A stretch of DNA of 64,000 nucleotides from Symbiodinium natans (taxonomy: Eukaryota; Sar; Dinophyceae; Suessiales; Symbiodiniaceae). Every line of letters starts with the position of its first letter. Positions within the stretch are counted from its first letter, which is position 1. The position numbers and the translations under genes were made by a program. This document shows positions 56,108-64,000 of this stretch, piece by piece. The notes below the pieces were generated by a model. That model made no database searches. It saw nothing but the letters and a program-made list of their open reading frames with translations, and was not told where the DNA came from. The stretch spans positions 126,001-190,000 of the forward strand of contig CAJNDS010002469.1 of the NCBI GenBank assembly GCA_905221605.1. The letters run 5' to 3'.

Positions 56108-57106
56108 CCTGGCTGCTCTTCGTCATTGTCATCATGGCCGTAGAGACCCTAGCCCTGGCGATGGGGGCTTTTAGGGTCTCGGGTTTCGGAGGTAGGGTTT
56201 AGGGTTTAGGCTTTAGGATGTGGATGTAGGGTTTTCTAGGGTTTCGGATTTAAGGCTTGGGGTTGGGGTGAGGGTTTAGGTGGAGTTTGGGGGCTTAGGG
56301 TTGGTTTAGAGTTTATGGGGCTTATGTGCCCCTAACTCAATTACGAGAGCTTACCTATAGCGTGAGCGGGACACACACAAAAACCTAAAACCGTAAATCC
56401 TAAACCTAAAACCCACAACCCCTAAATGGCAGAACCCGAAGGCCCTAAACCCTGCACCCTAAAACCTAATCCCTAAGACCCGAACGCCTCAACCCTAAAA
56501 TTCCCAAAGCCCTACATCCCTAAAAGAAAGCCATACCCACACCATTTGGGGGGGGGGGGGGGGGGGGCGCGCAACCAGAAATGGTTTAGGGTTAGGATTT
56601 TGGCTCAGGCATCGTAGCCCTAGACCGAACCCCAAACAGGATCAGGATTCCACCCTAAACCCTTCACCCCCCCCTCCCCCCAATTTTTTTCAAAGCCGCA
56701 GCCATGTCGAGGATCTAGAAACCACGAGTTCGAGCGTTTTAGGGTTTAGGGTTTAGGGTTTAGGGCTTCAGGGTTTGGATTTTCGTTTTTCAGGGTTCAG
56801 GGTGTGTTCGTACTTGGAGGTTCATGGGTACTTGTATCCCCAGCCATCAGTCTACTTGTAACCTACTTAGAGGACCTAGCGGGCTTATAGATGCAGTTAT
56901 CATTGGGGTTATAAGTACCCTGAACCCCTAAGTGGCCCAAACCCTAAACCCTAAACCCCAAACCCCAACCCCAAACCCCAAACCCGGAACCCTAAACCCT
57001 AAACCCTAAACCCTAAACCCTAAACCCTAAACCCTAAACCCTCAACCCTATCCCTAAACCCTAAACCCCAACACCCCCCCCCCCCCCCCAAAAAAAAAAA
57101 AAAAAA
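56108..57106 (+). other. Hydrophobic candidate exon, MITE-B copy and homopolymers
   Basis: From 56109 (acceptor CCTCAG|G) the frame reads VPSWLLFVIVIMAVETLALA, one membrane helix. 56811-56936 is a MITE-B copy. G-run 56549-56567; C-run then A-run at 57075-57109. CCCTAAA 56941-57070. Confidence 0.4.
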
Positions 57107-57145
57107 AACATCCAGGCACTCATCTTCCAGACGGGAAGGGTGAAC
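57107..57145 (+). CDS. Short candidate exon, unidentified
   Basis: Acceptor ATCCAG|G and donor CTCAAG|GTGGCA (GT). Reads ALIFQTGRVNLK, phase 0 at both ends. Confidence 0.35.
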
Positions 57146-57232
57146 CTCAAGGTGGCACTCGCGCGTAGGTTCAGGGTTTGGGGTCTAGGCTTTGGGGGCC
57201 CTGGACTTGGGGTGTTCAGGCAGGGTTTAGGG

Positions 57233-57310
57233 TAGGGTTCAGGGTTCAGGGTTCAGGGTTCAGGGTTCAGGGTTCAGGGTTCAGGGTTTAGGGTTTAGGG
57301 TTTAGGGTTG
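57233..57310. repeat. TTCAGGG-variant telomeric array
   Basis: About eight homogeneous TTCAGGG units followed by TTTAGGG. Confidence 0.9.
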
Positions 57311-58621
57311 CGGGGCTCAGGGGGGCTTGTGGGTGTGGGGTCCGGGCAGTTTCTTCTGTCTTAAGTAGAGGGCGGGGCTTTCGGATGTTACTGGCCAGTC
57401 TTGTCGAGCCCTAAAGCGCTGTATGCCTAAGGCCTTGAGAACCTCTGAAACTCCTTAACCTCCAAAACCCTGAGCCCTAAAGCGCCCTAAAACCTTGACC
57501 CCTAGACCCCTCAGCCCTAAACCCTAAACCTAAAAAAGCCCTAAACCCTCAGTCGGTCGGAGGCCAAGGCGAAGGGTTTAGGGTTTAGGGTTCAGTAGGG
57601 TTCAGGGTTCCCCCGAACCCTAAACCGTCAACAAGTAGGCTTACTGCAGGAGCCTTAAAAAGTTGTCCTCTGCCCGACTCACCCCAACATCCCTGCACAA
57701 GTACCCCCAAGCCCTAAACTCTAAACCCCCAAACCCAGGCCCGGACTACCCATTCCAATTGAACACCTTTTCTTTAGCTTTGGGGTTTACCTGGGCAATC
57801 GCAGGGGCCCTTAATCTTATTCCTCTGTACAAACCCTATACCTTATATAATCCCCATATGCCTAAGTAGCCCCCCAAAAAGGTCACTTGTAAGGATCCCT
57901 CTTTTTGTCCCTTAGTTTAGGGTTTGGGTGGACAATGCGCTGTGAAGTTGGGGGTTAAGTGTTACGGCTGAGGGTTTTAGGGTGTTGAGTTTAGGTTGGG
58001 ATGTTCCTCCTTATACAAACAGTCCTTAATCGGGATTCTAGTACGCCTTTTGGCAATCCCTAGAAAGGACTGTTAGTATAAGGGGGAACATCCAAAGATG
58101 TTGGGTTTAGGGTTTCAGGTTTAGAGTTTCCGGGTTTAGGTGTTGGGTTTAGGGGTCAGGGTTTAGGGGGTGGGGTGTAGGGCATGGTTGATGACATGCA
58201 AGAAAAGTTTACCAGTGCGACGAGTTGCAATCTTCAAGCCGACGCGCGGGGATCAAGTCCGTCGTCAAGGCGTTCCTTTGGAGCAACTGGCGCGGGCACT
58301 ATTCGGGAAGACGCGGCCTACTTGATCGACTGGCTCCTGGTCGCCAGGCGGGCGTCCCTGAGACACGTGCCCCTGATACTGTAGCAAGGCCAGACAGCCG
58401 GCAACCTGCAAACCCTCATCCCTAGACCCCGCAAGCCCGAAACCCTGCAAAACCTAAGACCTAAGACCCTGGACCCTAAACCCTAAACCTAAACCCCCTC
58501 AACCCTAATCCCTCAACCCTGCAAACCCTAAACCCTAAAGCCCTGCAAACCCTTAAACCCTAAACCCTAAACCCTAAACCCTGAACCCTGAACCCTAAAC
58601 CCTAAACCCTAAACCCGCGAG
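57311..58621. other. Repeat DNA with MITE-C and an open stretch
   Basis: MITE-C 57997-58093 (no insert). 58184-58384 is open in all three + frames and one minus frame, GC-rich, unassigned. CCCTAAA 58456-58614. Confidence 0.45.
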
Positions 58622-58654
58622 GTGATCCGAAAGGCATGCAATCTCAGCACCGAG
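58622..58654 (+). CDS. Short candidate exon, unidentified
   Basis: Acceptor CGCGAG|G and donor ACCGAG|GCCCTG (GC). Reads VIRKACNLSTE, phase 0 at both ends; borders identical in style to Sar1. Confidence 0.42.
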
Positions 58655-60220
58655 GCCCTGGACCCCTTGAAACCCCTCTAAGCTTAGGGTCCTGGGGTTT
58701 ACTAGATCAGTGTTAGGGATCCTTTTTACTTTTTGGGTTATGGGCTTTCTTATATATAAACAAAAAGGATCCTTTTTTCTTAGAAGGGGAACAGGGATTA
58801 AGTTTAGGCTTTAGTGTTTAGGGTAGGCTTCGGGGTTTAGGCCTTCGGGCTGTATACATTCATTAGTGTAAGACTTACAAGCTCTCGGGTACTTTGAACC
58901 CCAATTATAAGTCTACTTCGAGCCTACTTAGAGGACTTCGGGGGCTTCTAAGTACAGTTAGATCTGGGCTTACACGTACCTGAACCTCCAAGTATCAACC
59001 GCCCTCGTAAGTGGTTGGTGCTTCTTCGGCTTAATCAAGCACAAGGAGTCCTCGATAATTCAGGCGCGAAACCCTTTATGAACCCTGGAAACGCCAAGCA
59101 CGAATTGGTAGGGTTTCGGGGTGCCGTTTCGGCGTTCGGTTCTGTTGCCCTCAAGCCAGAGCTTTTGGCCCCAGAGGTCCCCCGTAGGTTGAAGTGTTGA
59201 AGGTTCGATAGAGGGTTGTAATTACAAGGGTTCACAAGGGCAAAAAAGGGCTCACAGGCTCTTGTGCTGGGCTTACAGGGGTATATGACCCTGATAAGCC
59301 CGAAACCCTGGTTGCGAAAACCATAAACCCTCCACCCCAAGCCCAAGCAGAGAACACCCTGGGCTTCGGGAACCCTGAAGCCTAAACCGTAATCCCTTGG
59401 AGAAAAGACTGCCGAAGGCCAAGCAATGCTTTAGATCCCCCCCCCCCCCCAAAGTTTTCCCGCTTTGGAGCTCTCCAAGCAAGCGGCCTCCGGAGTGGTT
59501 CCGGTTTAGGATCTAGGGTTTAGGGTTTAGGGTTTAGGGTTTAGGGTTTAGGGTTTACGGTTTAGGGTTTAGGGTTTTCACTGAGGTCTAAGGCTGTAGG
59601 GCAGTCACGCAAACCCTCTGAGGCTTAGGGTTGAGGGTGGTTTTTTGGATTGGAAGCCCCAAAGCCAACATCGAAGGCCCTCAGACGAAGTAAACCCTAC
59701 GTGTAGAACCCCCAAAGCCCCGATAGGCTAAAGCCCCAATGGTCTAAATTCTGCGAGTTCTACAATCCCTAAACCCTAAACCCTAAACCCTAAACCCTAC
59801 ACCCTACACCCTAAACCCTAAATCCTAAACCCTAAACCCTAGTCGTGCACCCAACTGATCCTTCACCGCTTGCCTGGGCGCGTCATCTTGCCTCACGGTA
59901 ACTATTAGGGCTCAGGGTTTCGGGTTAGGGTCTGGGACACTCTCAACTCTACGGACAAATCTTCGACGCGTTAAAGCCCACGCATTCTGAAGCTTCAAAC
60001 CTAAACCCTGTCACCCTGAACCTTGAAGCCCCAAAGCCCGGAAAGCCCTTCAACATCCCCTAAACCTCCCGCAACCCTAAAGCCCAAACCCTAAACCCTG
60101 AACCCTAAAACCCTAAAACCCTAAAACCCTAAACCCTAAACCCTAAACCCTAAACCCTACACCCTGAGAAATCCCTTAAAGCCTCCCTTAGCGCCGTAAG
60201 ACATAGAGCGCGTCCCGGCC
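58655..60220. other. Repeats and weak exon candidates
   Basis: A MITE-B copy (about 58868-58996) is followed by a + strand open stretch to a stop at 59200 (NQAQGVLDNSGAKPFMNPGN...). G-side array 59514-59575; C-side arrays 59768-59840 and 60078-60165. 59851-59895 could encode CTQLILHRLPGRVILPHG. Confidence 0.4.
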
Positions 60221-60256
60221 ATGGCGGCTCCGGAGAAAACCGAGCCACACCCGGAG
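60221..60256 (+). CDS. Candidate first exon of unidentified gene Z
   Basis: ATG in a favourable context (CGGCCATGG). Reads MAAPEKTEPHPE and ends at CGGAG|GACCCG (GA donor). The next exon candidate starts at 60516. Confidence 0.5.
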
Positions 60257-60362
60257 GACCCGAAACCCGAAGCCCTAAACCCCAAACCCTAAACCCTAAA
60301 CCCTAAACCCTATCCACAACAGGGGCTGCTAGGGTCTGTAGGGTTTCGAATTTAGGCTCTGT

Positions 60363-60514
60363 TTCCCTAGGCTAGTCTAGTTCTGGGATCTATAACTGTA
60401 CTGAGGACTGAGACCCAAATTATGACCATATTGGGGCACTTAAGGGGTTTACAAGTGGGTCATAAGTACACTTAGAATTCTAATTGGTTAATGAGTACCA
60501 TGAACCTTCAAGTA
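60363..60514. mobile_element. MITE family B whose right end abuts a candidate exon
   Basis: The right terminus reads GTACCATGAACCTTCAAGTA; with the following G it forms the AG acceptor for the next exon. Confidence 0.65.
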
Positions 60515-60515
60515 G

Positions 60516-60590
60516 GCAAAGCCACCTTTCGGCTGCGCGACCTGCCTCGAATGGACGTCCTCGAGCAAGCCATTCAACGGCTTAGGCTTA
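60516..60590 (+). CDS. Candidate second exon of unidentified gene Z
   Basis: Acceptor AAGTAG|G. Phase 0 after 60221-60256 gives AKPPFGCATCLEWTSSSKPF; another frame (KATFRLRDLPRMDVLEQAIQ) is equally open. The 3' end is unclear; TTCAGGG/TTTAGGG follows directly. Confidence 0.4.
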
Positions 60591-62918
60591 GGGTTCAGGG
60601 TTCAGGGTTCAGGGTTCAGGGTTTAGGGTTTAGGGTTTAGGGTTTAGGGTTTAGGGTTTAGAGTTGATTAGGGTTTGGGGATTGCAATGATGCCCTTGAA
60701 TCTGCTGTCAGCGACCTCCGACCCTCGAAACACAAGGTTTTGCCGGTCGAGTAGGACCAAATCTCCTTTTCAAGACAAGTTGAGGCTTAGGGTTTACGGT
60801 TTGGAGTTTAGGGCTTAGGGTTTAGGGTTCTCCAGGGGGGCTACTTTCCCCGATGTCAAGCGTGTAAGAGCTTCGTGCCATAAGTGGCACCTTGCAAGCA
60901 ACCATCAATCCTTGAAGGCCCCCGGGGGCGGGGGGGCTAAACTTAAACCCTAAACTCCAAGTAAACATGAAAGCCTACCTTAAACCCTAACCACCAAACC
61001 CGCAAGAGGACTCGCCACAGCTCTCCACCGAAGAAGGACGCCTCGGCAGCAGCTGTTGTGGGATGCGTGGGTTTGGGGGGTTTCCGTTGTTTTGATTCGT
61101 GCGTCTTCCATTCCCTCGAAAGCGCCCCAAGACAAAGGGTTTAGGGTCCATGGTCTTAGAGGATCCGTGTTTTTGCCTCTTCCCGACCTTCACTCCAGAC
61201 GCAGACAGCACGCAGATGCTCTCCGAGAGACCCCGAAAACCACGCGGGGGGGGGGGGGGTGTTGGTCTTAGGGTTGAGAGTTCTTGTGTCACCTGGGGTC
61301 TAATTACTTCAGGCTCACCAGGCTAGCTACGACTATGTTGCACCATGACCTACCGTGAAGCATGCAACCCTGCTTTTGCGTCGTGGCTTGGGTATACCTG
61401 GGACCCCCCTTAAGAACCAGCAAAGATGGCCCGTGTAGACAAAAAAATCAGGTAGACAGGCCCATGCGAATGGAGGTCTAGCAAGGGTTTCGGATGTAGG
61501 GACGCAGTAGGGGCGCTAAACCCCAAACTAAAAAGCGCCAGCAGCTGAAAAGCCTGAGTCCCTGCCTCCCGGACCAGGCGCCGTCGCCTCCTCCACAAAA
61601 TCCGAGCCTGCTGGGACAAGGACATCTGCCCAAACCCTAGACCCCCAGAATAGGGTTCAGGGTTTAGGGTTTAAGGGTTTAGGGTTAAGGATTACCGGGT
61701 TTGGGTCCTGAGCCCCAATACCCCAAAACCCTAAACTCAGCACACTAACTTTGGGCTTTACGTCTTTTCCCGGAGGGAGTTGGGGGTTGAAAGCCACAAG
61801 CACCCCAGAATTCATGCGGCCGTAAACCCGACATCCCAATTCTTTAACCAGGACGGGGAGCAGGCCCTTTTTCCCTGTTTTTAGGGTTGGGGTTCCCTTA
61901 TCATCCCCTTAAAACCCAAAAAGGGTACCCTTTTTATTCCTAGGTTACTCTCGGGTCTAGTTAAGCCCTCTGGAGCGTTGGTTGGTCTTTTAGGTTTGGG
62001 AGGAGGTTTAGGGTTTGGTGCTCAGGTCCTTCAATCCCAGGCTAGCCCCTGCGGACCCTCAGCTCAAAAGGAATCTGATTCAGTTCTCAGGCCGAGAAGC
62101 TTCCGGAAAGCCGGTTTACTGTAGGTTTATATAGGCTTCAGGGGTCCTCGAAGCCCAAGAATTACACTCAACGCTAAAGCCTAAAGCCTGTAAACCCCCA
62201 ACATCAGCCTCCTATGCCTTGTACAAACCCTTCTCTCAACCACACCTCTAAACCCTAAACCCCAAACCCTAAACCCTAAACCCCAAACCCCAAACCCTAA
62301 ACCCTAAACCCGAAACCCTAAACCCTAAACCCTAAACCCTAAACCCTAAACCCTAACCCCCTAGACCCGAAACTCATGGGATTTTGCCTTGGACTGTTGA
62401 GGTGGTACCCTGGGTTTGGGGGCCCTTCTTCAAGAATTTGAAGGCAATATAATACTAGGATTTAGGGTTTAGGGTTTAGGGTTTAGGGTTTAGGGGGATG
62501 CCCAGTAGTACCCTTATTCCCTTTTTGGGGGGTTTGGGTTCCCTTACAAACCCCTTTAAGCAAAAAAGGGCACCCTTTTTCAGCCTAGGTTACTGGGCAG
62601 CCTAGAATGGGCCCCATATTCGGAGCATCAGAAGGGAAGCCTTGAAAGGTAGAACCTTAGGGGTGCTAAACCCTAGCCTCTATAAACCCTAAGTCCTAAG
62701 CCCTACACCCTAAACCCTAAACCCTAAGCCCTAAACCCTAAACCCTAAGCCCTAAACCCTAAACCCTAAGACCTAAACCCTAAACCCTAAACCCTAAACC
62801 CTCCTCCCAGCCAGCACGCCGAGAGGACGCCCCAGTTTCCGGGCTCTCCGAGCCTGGCGTGCAGGTGCGCAGGGGGCTAGAAGGGTTTAGGGTTTAGGGT
62901 TTAGGGTTCAGGGTTCAG
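60591..62918 (+). other. Interior of unidentified gene Z: repeats and weak exons
   Basis: Open pieces near 60690-60750 (DALESAVSDLRPSKHKVLPV), 60999-61075 (PQEDSPQLSTEEGRLGSSCC), 61195-61247 and 61533-61637. MITE-A at 61853-61965 and 62497-62605. CCCTAAA 62247-62355 and 62695-62800; TTTAGGG 62461-62495 and 62884-62910. 62810-62875 is open in several frames. Confidence 0.4.
62497..62605. mobile_element. MITE family A, compact reference copy
   Basis: Arms GATGCCCAGTAGTACCCTTA and ...TAGGTTACTGGGCAGCCTAG with a short centre (AAACCCCTTTAAGC) and no telomeric insert; the closest relative of 37748-37913. Confidence 0.85.
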
Positions 62919-63005
62919 CATCTCAAAGTTCAAGCATTCACTAGGCTGGCAGCCTTTCAAGCGCCCGAAAAGTACCCACCCACCCAGAGAATCCCATACC
63001 ATTAA
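62919..63005 (+). CDS. Candidate terminal exon of unidentified gene Z
   Basis: The acceptor TTCAG|C is formed inside a TTTAGGG/TTCAGGG tract. Reads HLKVQAFTRLAAFQAPEKYP, then PTQRIPYH and TAA at 63003-63005, followed by AAGACAATAAAAG. Confidence 0.45.
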   Translation, partial: HLKVQAFTRLAAFQAPEKYPPTQRIPYH

Positions 63006-63159
63006 GACAATAAAAGTTTCACACGCAACCCAAATTCTTAACCCTACGCTCTTGTCCCTGAACCTTCAACCACCGTAGAACCCTCAGCCCTGAACCCTTG
63101 AACCCTAAATTTTAGGGCTCCTCAACCCTCATGCCAGCCAGTGGCTTTGCAAATGACCC

Positions 63160-63297
63160 AGTGCATGGGGTGGGGTGGGGAGGGGGGTCGGGAGGGGGAG
63201 GGGGTTGGGAGGGTGGGGGGGTCCCAAGAGTGGTGGGGGGTGGGGGGGCGGGGGCGGGGGGGGGGGGTGTGTGGGGGGTGCTGGGGGGGTGGGGTGG

Positions 63298-63357
<60 letters not shown>
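63160..63357. repeat. G-rich tract ending in 57-bp poly-G
   Basis: Irregular GGGGTGGGG/GGGGGCGGGG sequence passing into an uninterrupted G run (63301-63357). ORFs here encode only Gly- or Pro-rich low-complexity peptides. Confidence 0.95.
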
Positions 63358-63359
<2 letters not shown>

Positions 63360-63790
63360 AAGGACCTTGCCCACTGATTTTCGGACCTTGCCCGCTAAAT
63401 TTCGGACCTTGCCCGCTAATTTTCGGACCTTGCCCGCTAATTTTCGGACTTTGCCCGCTAATTTTCGGACCTTGCCCGCTAATTTTCGGACCTTGCCCGC
63501 TAATTTTCGGACCTTGCCCGGGTCCGAAAATTAGCGGGCAAGGTCCGAAAATTAGCGGGCAAGGTCCGAAAATTAGTGGGCAAGGTCCGAAAATCAGTGG
63601 GCAAGGTCGTGGGTCAGCGGGCAAGGTCCGAAAATTAGTGGGCAAGGTCGTGGGGCAGCCAATGGACCTTGCCCACTGATTTTCGGACCTTGCCCGCTGA
63701 TTTTCGGACCTTGCCCGCTAATTTTCGGGACCTTGCCCGCTAATTTTCGGACCTTGCCCACTAATTTTCGGACCTTGCCCGCAAAGCCAT
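63358..63790. repeat. 21-bp tandem repeats in alternating orientation
   Basis: Unit GGACCTTGCCCGCTAATTTTC. Forward block 63363-63520, inverted block 63521-63650, forward block 63665-63785; each junction is a head-to-head or tail-to-tail palindrome. Confidence 0.93.
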
Positions 63791-64000
63791 TAACATTTAT
63801 ATTATATATGAAAGAGTGGTTCAGGGTGTAGGGTTTAGGGTCGGCTTAGGGTTAGGGCCTCTAAGGTGTAAGGTTAGGCTGGTTCAGGGCTTAGGGTCGG
63901 TTAGGGTTGTGGTTGCTGTAGGGCTTAGGGTATATAGCTCACAGCGGTTGTAGCAAGTCTAGGGTTGACCCCGTCAGAGCCGCTCAAGCCTGTAAACTCT
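63791..64000. other. Degenerate TTAGGG-like sequence
   Basis: AT-rich start, then irregular units such as GGCTTAGGGTTAGG. No gene seen. Confidence 0.5.

Noticed and set aside
58184-58425. 66-codon + strand ORFs
   Set aside because: All three + frames and one minus frame are open; GC-rich chance reading cannot be distinguished from an exon.
63112-63680. Gly-rich and Pro-rich ORFs
   Set aside because: Encoded by the poly-G tract and 21-bp repeats; open in all frames.
1-64000. Window as a chromosome end
   Set aside because: Telomeric units occur in both orientations throughout, mixed with exons and MITEs, and no terminal array reaches either edge; they are interstitial.

Overview
The window looks like nuclear DNA of a dinoflagellate (possibly Symbiodiniaceae or a relative; the family is inference). 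The grounds are: pervasive TTTAGGG/CCCTAAA telomere-type repeats; introns with GC, GA and only one GT donor, all ending AG|G; a LINE reverse-transcriptase fragment with a dinoflagellate-like RT core; and a near-match to the 3' part of the dinoflagellate spliced leader inside an LTR. Nothing bacterial (operons, Shine-Dalgarno sites, rRNA, CRISPR) was seen.

The most secure gene is a Sar1-type small GTPase (COPII coat assembly) on the + strand. I assembled it by eye from ten short exons between 761 and 20716. Exons are 26-81 nt and introns run from about 0.6 to 10.6 kb. The reading phase is kept across all nine introns. It reads from the G1 loop through DLGGH, NKID and the conserved C-terminal MCS...MGY block to a stop; the N-terminal exon(s) were not found. 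Almost every exon sits between a CCCTAAA array upstream and a TTTAGGG array downstream, so many introns start and end with mutually complementary telomeric repeats.

Intron 2 of this gene (2895-13528) holds an antisense LTR retroelement at 3370-12230. It has two 287-bp LTRs that differ at about one base, a perfect 5-bp target duplication (TCGGG), a polypurine tract, and a primer-binding site complementary to the anticodon arm of initiator tRNA-Met (copia-like half-tRNA priming). Its three long overlapping ORFs encode a WW-domain protein, a 1718-residue protein with an S1/cold-shock-like fold, a Trp-rich patch and CCCH zinc fingers, and a Lys-rich protein. No protease, integrase, RT or RNase H was recognised, so it appears non-autonomous. 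Each ORF is -1 relative to the preceding one. A separate LINE RT fragment lies at 12686-12983 in the same intron.

From 21 kb to 63 kb the same exon-between-telomeric-arrays layout continues. Several short, mostly phase-compatible exon chains on the + strand belong to genes I cannot identify (about 21.7-26.5 kb, 38.8-46.7 kb, 54.7-55.0 kb, 55.5-59.9 kb and 60.2-63.0 kb). Some exons near 31.8-35.7 kb and 52.4-54.8 kb weakly resemble nucleotide-sugar transporter (drug/metabolite transporter) helices.

The rest is repeat DNA: at least six small inverted-repeat (MITE-like) families, some copies carrying a telomeric array inserted in their middle; an ATT/ACT microsatellite flanked by a 20-bp palindrome family (1.4-2.5 kb); a twice-repeated higher-order minisatellite array (47.2-50.9 kb); a 37-bp poly-C tract (31.4 kb); and a 57-bp poly-G tract followed by 21-bp repeats in alternating orientation (63.3-63.8 kb). 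The long ORFs in these repeats are artefacts of repeat units whose length is a multiple of three or becomes so over several units.
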